In this document: positions 1-6,919 of the stretch, piece by piece | Layout: each line of letters opens with the position of its first letter | Position numbering within the stretch: the first letter of the stretch is position 1 | Assembly: GCA_902767455.1 (NCBI GenBank) | Contig: CACXHH010000198.1 | Coordinates: forward strand, 1-9,400 | DNA length: 9,400 nucleotides | Source of the DNA: an uncultured Eubacteriales bacterium | Lineage (GTDB): Bacteria > Bacillota > Clostridia > Christensenellales > Borkfalkiaceae | Reading direction: 5' to 3' | Translations under genes and position numbers: made by a program | Notes under the pieces: model-generated | What the model was told of the DNA's origin: nothing | The model's database searches: none | What the model saw: the letters and a program-made list of their open reading frames with translations, nothing else

Positions 1-1
1 A

Positions 2-3000
2 AAATACGAAGATTCATTATCCGCAAAGACCCCCGAAGGCGTCAACGTGAAACCCGACGAGGAGTTCAATAAATCCATAAGCGATATAAACAAAGAAATC
101 GCAGGGATCAACTCCCGTATTTCCGATAGAACGGTGGAAATAGGCGCGGCAAAGGTTGCGGACGACAACGAGATACAGGTGCTCAACGCAGCCAAAATCT
201 TGCATCTTGCGCAGATCGACAGCAAGAAAAAAGAGTATATCGAACAGCTCGGACAGGACGTTAAGGACGGCCGTATTTCCGAGCACTTTAAGCAAGAGCG
301 TATCAAACAGCTCAACGATAAAAACTATAAATACGACGCCCTGCCCGACTTCTTCCCCGACCCTGCAAATATGACCAAAGAGGAGAAAGCCGCTCGTCAA
401 AAAGATGCCGAAAAGTTCTTGCTCGGACAAAACGGCGAATTATTCGGCTTCGTGGATACCAAACCCGAAGTCAAAGCCGAAAAACAGGTCGAAAAACAGG
501 TAGAAAAAGAAGCCGACTTCACGGGCGTGTGGTTTGAACCGGGCAGTGAAGTTACCAGAGCCGATCTTATCGGTAAGGTTACAGCGCTCGAAAACCGTCT
601 CAAAACGGAGATCAACGGCGAAAACTGGCTGGAAAGCCATAAAGAGCAAGAAGTAAGAAAGCACGAGATAGATCGTTTGGAGGTTTTCTTTAACGAAGGC
701 TTAAATACCATTTCCGACGAAGACAAACAGAAGCTTTTCGACTTGATGGGCGAAGAAGCGAAAGGTAAGGCGACGGATTCGGCGATCTACAGATATTACG
801 CGCTTCTGACTGCTAACGGTAAATCGGAAGAGAGCAAAGCCGTCGGCAAACAGATCTTCGAAAACAGACAAAATCTGACTCTTAAAGAAGCTCAGGAATT
901 AGCCGAAAAGTACCTGACCTCAAAAGATAAAGCCGATCCGCGGATCAAGCCGTTCAATCATATCTCTTTTGAACAGATCAGAAATACCAAGGATGGTTGG
1001 AAAACGTTTATCAACGGCATTCCCGAAGATAAATTGAAGTCCGTAGCTCTCAAAGCGGACGCTAAACAGACCGCGATGGAAAAAATGACTTTCGAAGAAG
1101 CCAAAATTCCGCGCTACACCAACGAAATTTCTTCGGTAAAATCTCTCGTCGACAACCTGAATGCTTTTAACGGTCAAGTGATGACGTCAGAGCGTAAGGC
1201 CGAGATCAACGCTTTGCTTGACGAAATGCTGGATATCACGTCTAATCTGAACGACGAGTATTCCAAAGAAATCGGTTCTATCCGTATGAGCAGAGAAGAG
1301 GGCGATTCTTTCAGCATGAACAGGACGCGCTCTAAAATCGCGCATGACGAATTACAAAAAGAAGGCGTCGATACGAGAATCGACGGCGGCGTTCTTGTCT
1401 TAAAAGGCTTGGGGTCCAAAGAAGCCGTTTACGAAAAAGGCGTTCCCTCGATTGCAAGAGTGAAGACGCTCACCGACGAAGCGAGACAGCAAGCGCACGA
1501 CTTGAACGGGCGTGGCTTTATCTTCCGTGAAGAAACGAAACAGGCTGTCAAAAGTTTCTTTGAAAGATTTGACGAGTACGGCTTTGACAAAGCGCCTTTC
1601 GTGCCGGAACAGGATTTCAAGGTTTATTCGTTGCATAGGTATACCGCCGCGCTGGAAGAATTCAAAAAGCATATCAAGAGCGACGACGTCGTCGAACAGA
1701 TCAAAGTCGTCGACGACGCAGCCAAAGTGAAGGTGGAATACGACAGAGTCAAGACTCTCGCAAAAGAAGCAGGGGACTTGTTCGGCGTAAACGAAGGCGG
1801 CTTCTATCCCGGCAATCTGGACTGCGAAAGAAACGCCGCGCTTCCCCCCGAATTCCGTAGAGATATCGGCGGCATATCCGCGCTCAACGGTTTGTACTTC
1901 CTGTACCGTACGTTAAAGGAAAGAAACGTCGGCGTTGACGAATTCCTTGCCGATCCGAGGCCGTACGTTGAAAAGATGGTGCGTGAAGGTATCGACAGGC
2001 TCGATCTCAACAAGACCATCAAGGGAAAGACGGGCGCGGAAGCGATGTTTGAAGCCCTTCGCTCATCGTCCGGTCTCGATCCTACGGGCAATTACGGTTT
2101 CAACAGAACGGTCGAAACTGTCGCCAAGATGGAAAAAGATCCCGCGCTTCGCGCTCACAACATAGCAAGCGAGTTCGCGTTTTCTCTCAGCACAGGTCTA
2201 GCTTACACCATGACCGAACAGCGCGATACGACGCAAGAAGTTACTCAAAGGCATCTCGATCGTTTCCTGATGGTAAAAGAGCCGATGGAAGACGCGTCGC
2301 TCACAGGCGCTCCTACGGTAAACTTCGTAGATCTCGACGATATTCCCCCTAAGGAATTCAACGACGTCGAATATCTTATGAACAGCCACGAAGACGTCAA
2401 ATCGTTTACCGACCGCGTCATTGAAGAAGGCTGTAAGTTTATAGCCATGAACGCAAACGACGCCGCAAAAAGAAAGGGATCCGAGCTAGACGGTATTCCT
2501 GTCGAGCGCGGGTTTGACGCAATGCAGCAAGCGGCGATAAAGTTCATTACGGTCAGACAGGACGTGAACAAAAAAGACCCGTCGTATCTTAAGCTCAAAG
2601 ATCTTGCCGAAAGGGGACCTGAGTTTATCATTGAGCAAATAAACAAGATGAAAGACGAAGGTAATATCGAATTGATCACCGACGAAGACAAGTATTACGA
2701 CGCTTATACCAAAATAATAGAAGCAAGCCCTGATAATCTCAGAGTCAGTCAGTCGCTTGACGACTTCAAGAAGTCAGCCGCAGTCAAGGACTTAGGCGAA
2801 GACGTCCTCGACGCCGATAAGACGGCAAACACCAAACTCAAAGAGCTGCAAGCCGCGGTCGCGAACGCGCAACGGCTCGTCGACAATAACGGCGGCGAAG
2901 CCGAAAAGGAACAACTTAAACAAGCTCAGGAGAGATTAAACGAAGCCGTCGCAAACCGCAAGGCGCAACTCCTTGACGATTTCCGCAAAGGAAATATTCC

Positions 3001-3616
3001 CGAATACTATCTCAACAAACGTAACGAGCAACTCGATAACGGCAAGTTCAACGACAAACTTCCGACTATGTTCGAAACCGATAAGCCGTTAAAAAAGGAA
3101 GAATATCTTAACGGCTACGCCAAACAAAAAGGTATATCCGAAGAAGACTTCAACGAATTGAGCAAAGATGAGAAGAACGAGCTGTATCAGCGCTATCTCG
3201 ATAACGCAAAGCTTGAGAAAGAACAATTCATCATGCAGAAGTATCTCGAAAAGGAGAAGAAAGTTCCTAAGTTAGAGAAACACACCTTAGCAGAGCGTAT
3301 CGAGATAGAAAACAAACGACTTGATTGTCTGGAAAGAGCTTACGGCGATAAGGCGAAAGCCGTTGAAAAGAAAAACGAGATCGAACAGGTCGCCATCGAC
3401 GAAAACGAGCCGGAAGTAAAAGAAGAAAAGCCCGAAGAAAAAGTCGAAGAAAATGTCGAAGTGAAAAAAGAAAAAGTCGAAGAAAAGGTCGTCGGCGAAG
3501 ACGGCGTCGAACAGGTTTCAATCGACCTTGACGACGAAGAACCGGAGATGAACGACGATATGCTCAACTTCGGCGGCAACGAAAAGGAAAAATCGCTCGA
3601 TAAACTTGAAAAATAA
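2..3616 (+). CDS. Very large charged protein of unknown function (5'-partial)
   Basis: I do not recognise this protein. The frame is open from base 2 to the TAA at 3614-3616. A GTG at 47 could act as a start, but it has no Shine-Dalgarno sequence and the 15 codons before it read on without a stop, so the true start is probably upstream of the window. From that GTG it is 1189 residues (numbering below starts there). It is rich in Lys, Glu and Asp and has only a handful of Cys. No membrane segment is visible. Likely coiled-coil stretches lie near residues 5-45 and 925-982. A more globular-looking middle (about 500-900) has aromatic and Gly/Pro-containing stretches such as GGFYPGNLDCERN and GGISALNGLYFLYRTLK. 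The last 70 residues are low-complexity E/K/V with a repeated EQVxID motif. No catalytic motif was identified. A structural, scaffold or mobile-element-derived polyvalent protein are all possible. No terminator follows, so it may be cotranscribed with the next gene. Confidence 0.85.
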   Translation, partial: KYEDSLSAKTPEGVNVKPDEEFNKSISDINKEIAGINSRISDRTVEIGAAKVADDNEIQVLNAAKILHLAQIDSKKKEYIEQLGQDVKDGRISEHFKQERIKQLNDKNYKYDALPDFFPDPANMTKEEKAARQKDAEKFLLGQNGELFGFVDTKPEVKAEKQVEKQVEKEADFTGVWFEPGSEVTRADLIGKVTALENRLKTEINGENWLESHKEQEVRKHEIDRLEVFFNEGLNTISDEDKQKLFDLMGEEAKGKATDSAIYRYYALLTANGKSEESKAVGKQIFENRQNLTLKEAQELAEKYLTSKDKADPRIKPFNHISFEQIRNTKDGWKTFINGIPEDKLKSVALKADAKQTAMEKMTFEEAKIPRYTNEISSVKSLVDNLNAFNGQVMTSERKAEINALLDEMLDITSNLNDEYSKEIGSIRMSREEGDSFSMNRTRSKIAHDELQKEGVDTRIDGGVLVLKGLGSKEAVYEKGVPSIARVKTLTDEARQQAHDLNGRGFIFREETKQAVKSFFERFDEYGFDKAPFVPEQDFKVYSLHRYTAALEEFKKHIKSDDVVEQIKVVDDAAKVKVEYDRVKTLAKEAGDLFGVNEGGFYPGNLDCERNAALPPEFRRDIGGISALNGLYFLYRTLKERNVGVDEFLADPRPYVEKMVREGIDRLDLNKTIKGKTGAEAMFEALRSSSGLDPTGNYGFNRTVETVAKMEKDPALRAHNIASEFAFSLSTGLAYTMTEQRDTTQEVTQRHLDRFLMVKEPMEDASLTGAPTVNFVDLDDIPPKEFNDVEYLMNSHEDVKSFTDRVIEEGCKFIAMNANDAAKRKGSELDGIPVERGFDAMQQAAIKFITVRQDVNKKDPSYLKLKDLAERGPEFIIEQINKMKDEGNIELITDEDKYYDAYTKIIEASPDNLRVSQSLDDFKKSAAVKDLGEDVLDADKTANTKLKELQAAVANAQRLVDNNGGEAEKEQLKQAQERLNEAVANRKAQLLDDFRKGNIPEYYLNKRNEQLDNGKFNDKLPTMFETDKPLKKEEYLNGYAKQKGISEEDFNELSKDEKNELYQRYLDNAKLEKEQFIMQKYLEKEKKVPKLEKHTLAERIEIENKRLDCLERAYGDKAKAVEKKNEIEQVAIDENEPEVKEEKPEEKVEENVEVKKEKVEEKVVGEDGVEQVSIDLDDEEPEMNDDMLNFGGNEKEKSLDKLEK
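3380..3550 (+). repeat. Repeated EQVxID...EPE motif and E/K/V low-complexity tail
   Basis: Two related peptide segments lie in the C-terminus of the large protein. IEQVAIDENEPEV is encoded at 3380-3418 and VEQVSIDLDDEEPEM at 3506-3550. Between them are imperfect KVEEK/KPEEK units (about 3428-3490). The pattern is seen directly. It suggests either slippage-prone repeat expansion or two short linear binding motifs on a flexible acidic tail; which of these applies is inference. Confidence 0.6.
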
Positions 3617-3673
3617 TCTTCTTACTCTCGGTTTTCACTTAAAAATCTTACATAACGAATTAAAGGAGCAAAT

Positions 3674-5464
3674 ATGTTCAACGTAACCGAAACCGTCCGC
3701 TACGCGGGCGTAAACGACCACGCGATAGACCTGTTTGAAGGTCAATACAAAGTGCCGAGCGGCATGGCGTACAATTCCTACGTTATTCTTGACGAGAAGA
3801 TCGCCGTTATGGACACAGTCGACGCAAGATTCGGCGAAGAGTGGATAAAAAACATTAAAAAAGCGCTCGGCGGCAGAACGCCCGATTATCTCGTCGTTCA
3901 GCACATGGAGCCCGACCACTCGTCGAATATAACCTTGTTTATGTCGACTTTCCCCACGGCTCAGATAGTTTCTTCCGCAAAAGCCTTCGCGATGATGGTA
4001 AACTTCTACGGAGACGACTATCCCGACAGAAAGGTAGTCGTAGCGGAAGGCTCTACGCTTTCGCTCGGCGAGCGCTCGCTTCACTTCGTGGCGGCGCCTA
4101 TGGTGCACTGGCCCGAAGTTATCGTCACTTACGACGACAAGGATAAAATTCTGTTTTCCGCCGACGGTTTCGGCAAGTTCGGCGCGCTCGACGCCCAAGA
4201 AGAGTGGGCGGACGAAGCGAGAAGATATTACTTCGGCATAGTCGGCAAATACGGCGGACAGGTGCAGGCGCTTTTAAAGAAGGCGGCTTCGCTCGATATC
4301 CGCGTTATCTGCCCGCTCCACGGCCCCGTTCTCAAAGAAAACCTTAACTACTATCTTAAACTCTACGATACGTGGTCGTCGTACGGCGTGGAAAGCGACG
4401 GGATATTCGTAGCTTACACTTCCGTTTACGGCAATACTAAAAAGGCGGTCGAGCTTCTCGTAGAAAAGCTCAAAGAGTACGGCTGCCCGAAGGTCACGGT
4501 CGCAGACCTTGCAAGGAGCGATATGTCGCAATGCGTTGCCGACGCCTTCCGCTACGGCAGGCTCGTTATCGCAACTACGACGTATAACGCCGAGATATTC
4601 CCGTTTATGCGCACGTTTATCGAGCATCTTACCGAACGCGGCTATCGCAACAGAACGGTGGCGCTTATCGAAAACGGCAGCTGGGCGCCCCTTGCCGCAA
4701 AGGTTATGCGCGAAATGCTTTCCAAACAGCAGAATCTTACCTTTACCGAAAACACCGTCAAGCTTTTGTCGGGGTTGAAGGACGCGAACGTCGCCGAGAT
4801 AGACGCGCTCGCCAAAGAGCTGTGCATGGACTATATCGCCCGCCACGAAGAAACGGCGAACAAGAGCGACCTTACGGCGCTTTTCAAGATAGGCTACGGG
4901 CTTTACGTCGTAACTTCCAACGACGGCAAGAAAGATAACGGACTTATCGTCAACACCGTTTCGCAGGTTACCGACAAGCCTAACCGCGTAGCCGTCTGCG
5001 TCAACAAGAGAAATTACTCGCACGAAATAATCAAAAACACGGGCGTTATGAACGTCAACTGCCTGTCCGTGGACGCGCCTTTCTCTGTATTTGAAAACTT
5101 CGGTTTCAGAAGCGGAAAGGACGCCGACAAGTTTTCAGACGTCGACTTTGAAAGAAGCGACAACGGCTTGCCTTTCTTAACGCGTTACGTCAACTCGTTT
5201 ATTTCGCTCAAAGTCGAAAAATACGTCGATTTCGAGTCGCACGGCATGTTTATATGCACGGTCACCGAAGCGAGAGTGCTTTCCGACCGCGAAACGATGA
5301 CGTACAACTACTATCAGGCTAACGTCAAACCCAAGCCCGCCACCGAAGGCAAAAAAGGCTACGTATGCAAAGTATGCGGCTATATCCACGAAGGCGAACT
5401 GCCCGAAGATTTCATCTGCCCGCTCTGCAAACACGGCGTTGCCGATTTTGAAGAGATCAAATAA
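3674..5464 (+). CDS. fprA: Flavodiiron protein (FprA type) fused to flavin reductase-like and rubredoxin domains
   Basis: Predicted cytoplasmic O2 and/or NO reductase, 596 residues. Residues 1-240 are a metallo-beta-lactamase-like core with the diiron ligands visible: H77, E79, D81 and H82 in QHMEPDHSS, H145 in PMVHW, D164 in SADGFG and H216 in CPLHGP. Residues 244-390 are a flavodoxin domain with the FMN phosphate loop TSVYGNT (249-255). Residues about 398-550 resemble the flavin reductase family (GLIVNTVSQVTDKPNRVAVCVNK). Residues 562-596 form a rubredoxin with C565, C568, C582 and C585. Its 13-residue spacing between the Cys pairs is short, as in rubrerythrin. The last two domains have the same order as the separate Hrb protein (NADH:rubredoxin oxidoreductase) that partners FprA in Moorella, so this reads as an FprA-Hrb fusion. 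The start is set by AGGAG at 3664-3668, 5 nt before the ATG. No convincing promoter is visible in the 57 bp gap upstream. A strong terminator follows the stop. Confidence 0.95.
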   Translation: MFNVTETVRYAGVNDHAIDLFEGQYKVPSGMAYNSYVILDEKIAVMDTVDARFGEEWIKNIKKALGGRTPDYLVVQHMEPDHSSNITLFMSTFPTAQIVSSAKAFAMMVNFYGDDYPDRKVVVAEGSTLSLGERSLHFVAAPMVHWPEVIVTYDDKDKILFSADGFGKFGALDAQEEWADEARRYYFGIVGKYGGQVQALLKKAASLDIRVICPLHGPVLKENLNYYLKLYDTWSSYGVESDGIFVAYTSVYGNTKKAVELLVEKLKEYGCPKVTVADLARSDMSQCVADAFRYGRLVIATTTYNAEIFPFMRTFIEHLTERGYRNRTVALIENGSWAPLAAKVMREMLSKQQNLTFTENTVKLLSGLKDANVAEIDALAKELCMDYIARHEETANKSDLTALFKIGYGLYVVTSNDGKKDNGLIVNTVSQVTDKPNRVAVCVNKRNYSHEIIKNTGVMNVNCLSVDAPFSVFENFGFRSGKDADKFSDVDFERSDNGLPFLTRYVNSFISLKVEKYVDFESHGMFICTVTEARVLSDRETMTYNYYQANVKPKPATEGKKGYVCKVCGYIHEGELPEDFICPLCKHGVADFEEIK

Positions 5465-5478
5465 TTCGTATAAGCAAT

Positions 5479-5531
5479 AAACCCGCCGTACTTTGCCCGA
5501 AAGCAAAGTACGGCGGGTTTGTTTTGTTTTT
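5479..5531 (+). terminator. Strong rho-independent terminator of the flavodiiron gene
   Basis: A perfect 18 bp stem pairs 5479-5496 with 5503-5520 around the 6-nt loop CCGAAA. It is followed by a T-rich run (TTTGTTTTGTTTTT, 5518-5531). It starts 14 bp after the flavodiiron stop codon. On the opposite strand the stem is followed by only three T residues and a mixed sequence, so it may weakly stop the convergent minus-strand AraC-type gene as well. Confidence 0.95.
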
Positions 5532-5585
5532 GGTTTCAGCCGCTTATATAAAGCTTAAAACGCGCGGCTCGAAGTTCCGATTTTT

Positions 5586-5894
5586 TTAAGACGGCTTTTC
5601 GCTCTTACCGTTGTTTTCGATATATTCGGTGGGCGTAACGCCGATAGTTTTTTTGAAGGCGCGGGCAAAGTACGACGTGTCGTTGAACCCCGATAACACG
5701 GCTATCTGTTTTACCGAAGTAAATCCGTTTTCGATAAGTTTGCTCGCGTTGTTCATTCTCAACTGAAAAAGATACTGCGAGAAGGTCACTCCCATACGCT
5801 TGGTAAATATACGCGAAACGTATTTGGGGCTGAGATAGTTTTCTTCGCACAGCGTTCTCAGTTCGAGATCGGGATCGGCGAATCTGTTTTCCAT
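5586..5894 (-). CDS. AraC-family DNA-binding domain protein, possibly a 5'-truncated remnant
   Basis: The 102 residues match the AraC/XylS-type double helix-turn-helix domain almost end to end. The first HTH covers about residues 10-50 (LCEENYLSPKYVSRIFTKRMG) and is followed by YLFQLRMNNASKLI. The second HTH is about 58-92, with IAVLSGFNDTSYFARAFKK and the family signature GVTPTEYIE. Full-length relatives are usually about 250-300 residues with an N-terminal sensing domain, which is absent here. The frame stays open upstream of the ATG to a stop at 5988-5990. The 12 or so residues just before the ATG (KYESYVLKIKTE) also look like the normal lead-in helix of this domain, but that stretch has no ATG, GTG or TTG. 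No good ribosome binding site precedes the ATG. It is either a stand-alone HTH protein or a decayed gene that lost its 5' end. If functional, it could regulate the divergently transcribed regulator-kinase genes. Confidence 0.65.
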   Translation of the reverse strand: MENRFADPDLELRTLCEENYLSPKYVSRIFTKRMGVTFSQYLFQLRMNNASKLIENGFTSVKQIAVLSGFNDTSYFARAFKKTIGVTPTEYIENNGKSEKPS

Positions 5895-6022
5895 TTCCGT
5901 CTTTATTTTAAGGACGTAGCTTTCATATTTGTCAGACCGGCGCGTTTTTACGCGCGAAATAAATCTGCGCTGACGCCCTCGGCGAAATTATATTATAGTT
6001 CACGTTTTTCGTTTTTTATGAT

Positions 6023-6052
6023 GGCTTCCATTAACCAATGGGAGCCGTTTTT
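6023..6052 (+). repeat. Terminator-like inverted repeat with no obvious gene to terminate
   Basis: A 10 bp stem pairs GGCTTCCATT (6023-6032) with AATGGGAGCC (6037-6046), including one G-T pair, around the loop AACC. It is followed by GTTTTT (6047-6052). It has the form of a small rho-independent terminator on the plus strand, yet no plus-strand gene lies between the strong terminator at 5479-5531 and this point. It could be an attenuator for readthrough, an operator palindrome, the end of a small RNA, or a copy of a dispersed palindromic repeat. Confidence 0.5.
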
Positions 6053-6106
6053 ATATATGCAATACGAAAGACAAAAGTTTTTCAGGCGGGATTTTTAAAA
6101 GATATA

Positions 6107-6135
6107 TTGTAAATGCTTAATAATTGTGCTAAAAT
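6107..6135 (+). promoter_or_regulatory. Sigma-A-type promoter for the regulator-kinase operon
   Basis: TTGTAA (-35, 6107-6112) is separated by 17 bp from TAAAAT (-10, 6130-6135). A TG one base upstream of the -10 (6127-6128) makes it an extended -10 element. Transcription would start near 6142, giving a leader of about 60 nt before the regulator's ATG. A TATAAT at 6135-6140 overlaps it but lacks a well-placed -35. Confidence 0.6.
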
Positions 6136-6155
6136 ATAATTTAAGAATAATAAAC

Positions 6156-6193
6156 GCGCGGGTTTTAACTTACGCGCAAAGCCACTTTTTGCG
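6156..6193 (+). promoter_or_regulatory. Overlapping leader hairpins before the response regulator
   Basis: Two stems in the predicted leader share bases 6175-6177. Stem A pairs GCGCG (6156-6160) with CGCGC (6173-6177). Stem B pairs CGCAAAG (6175-6181) with TTTTGCG (6187-6193), with a 5-nt loop and one G-T pair. Stem B ends at the edge of the Shine-Dalgarno sequence GAGGGG (6193-6198). Both cannot form at once, so translation could be tuned, but the stems are short and this may be chance. Confidence 0.3.
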
Positions 6194-6202
6194 AGGGGAA
6201 AA

Positions 6203-6919
6203 ATGAAGAATATCGCCGTCGTCGAGGACGAAAACCAAGCCGCCGAACTTTTGATCTCGTATATAAAACGTTACGAGAAAGAGTCGGGCAAGACTTTCAA
6301 CGTCGTGAGGTTTTGCGACGCGAAAGACATCCTCGACGGTTACAAATCAATTTATTCGGTCATATTTATGGATATCCGTATGCCCGAGTCAAACGGAATG
6401 GACGCCGCGGGCGAGATCCGTAAAGTCGACAAGACAGTTTCCATCGTTTTTATAACCAATCTCGTGCAGTACGCTCAACGAGGCTACGAGGTCGACGCGG
6501 TGAGTTTTCTCGTCAAACCCGTTTCGTATTACGACTTTTCAATGAAGTTTTCCAAGGCGCTCGACATCAACAATATGAACGAAGAGCGCAGTATTACTTT
6601 GAAGATATCGGGCGGAATATATCGCGTTTCCACCGATAAACTCAAATACGTTGAGATAATCCGCCACAGGCTTTACTATCACCTTGTGGACGAAGTGGTC
6701 GAGATGACGGGCGTTTTGTCGGAAGTTGAAAAGGAACTTGCGGGCTACGGGTTTTTACGCTGTAACAATTGCTACCTCGTAAACCCGAAGTTTATCGTCA
6801 AGGTAAAGGGCTTTGACGTGGACGTCGGCGGGGAAGTCCTTCAGATAAGTCGCCCGCGTCGCTCGGCGTTTTTAGCCGAACTCGCCAACTGGTACGCGGG
6901 CGGCGGAGGTAACGAATGA
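6203..6919 (+). CDS. LytTR-family response regulator (AgrA-like)
   Basis: Predicted cytoplasmic transcription factor of 238 residues, the usual length for the family. The N-terminal receiver domain (1-120) has the acidic pocket E8-D9, the phosphoacceptor D57 in FMDIRMP, T85 in FIT and K105 in LVKP. The C-terminal half (about 130-235) is a LytTR DNA-binding domain, recognised by ITLKISGGIYRVSTDKLKYVE, the HRLYYHL strand, and the FLRCNNCYLVNPKFIVKV segment near 184-201. Proteins of this class (AgrA, ComE, VirR) bind paired short direct repeats upstream of their targets. I found no clear paired repeat here. The ATG has an AGGGG Shine-Dalgarno 4 nt upstream. The stop overlaps the kinase start (ATGA), so the two genes are translationally coupled and the kinase is its likely partner. 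Confidence 0.93.
   Translation: MKNIAVVEDENQAAELLISYIKRYEKESGKTFNVVRFCDAKDILDGYKSIYSVIFMDIRMPESNGMDAAGEIRKVDKTVSIVFITNLVQYAQRGYEVDAVSFLVKPVSYYDFSMKFSKALDINNMNEERSITLKISGGIYRVSTDKLKYVEIIRHRLYYHLVDEVVEMTGVLSEVEKELAGYGFLRCNNCYLVNPKFIVKVKGFDVDVGGEVLQISRPRRSAFLAELANWYAGGGGNE

Larger units (their letters stand above)
5895..6202. other. Divergent intergenic region between AraC-type gene and regulator-kinase pair
   Basis: This 308 bp stretch is markedly AT-rich compared with its neighbours. The first 90 bp continue the AraC-type frame without a start codon. A minus-strand TATAAT (plus-strand 5992-5997) could be a -10 box for that gene, but no matching -35 was found. The region also holds a terminator-like hairpin (6023-6052), a plus-strand promoter (6107-6135) and leader hairpins (6156-6193). 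No credible full gene or peptide-signal precursor was seen. Confidence 0.6.

Noticed and set aside
47..49. GTG at 47 as the true start of the large gene
   Set aside because: The frame is open to the window edge upstream and no Shine-Dalgarno sequence precedes the GTG, so the gene more likely begins outside the window.
1681..1717. Perfect palindromes CGACGACGTCGTCG (1681-1694) and GTCGTCGACGAC (1706-1717)
   Set aside because: They lie inside the large coding gene and arise from Asp-Asp-Val-Val and Val-Val-Asp-Asp codon runs; no reason to see a binding site.
3635..5023. Long minus-strand open frames (187 and 249 codons) opposite the flavodiiron gene
   Set aside because: They lie opposite a gene with all its family motifs, match no known domain by eye, and are explained by codon usage that rarely creates stops on the other strand.
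5538..5572. AGCCGC...GCGGCT inverted repeat downstream of the AraC-type gene as its terminator
   Set aside because: The arms are only 6 bp with a loop of about 20 nt, and no T run follows on the minus strand.
6018..6098. 26-codon plus-strand reading frame starting MMASINQWEPF
   Set aside because: It has no ribosome binding site, overlaps the 6023-6046 hairpin, and has no recognisable features of a signal peptide or pheromone precursor. It is kept only as a possible repeat trace.
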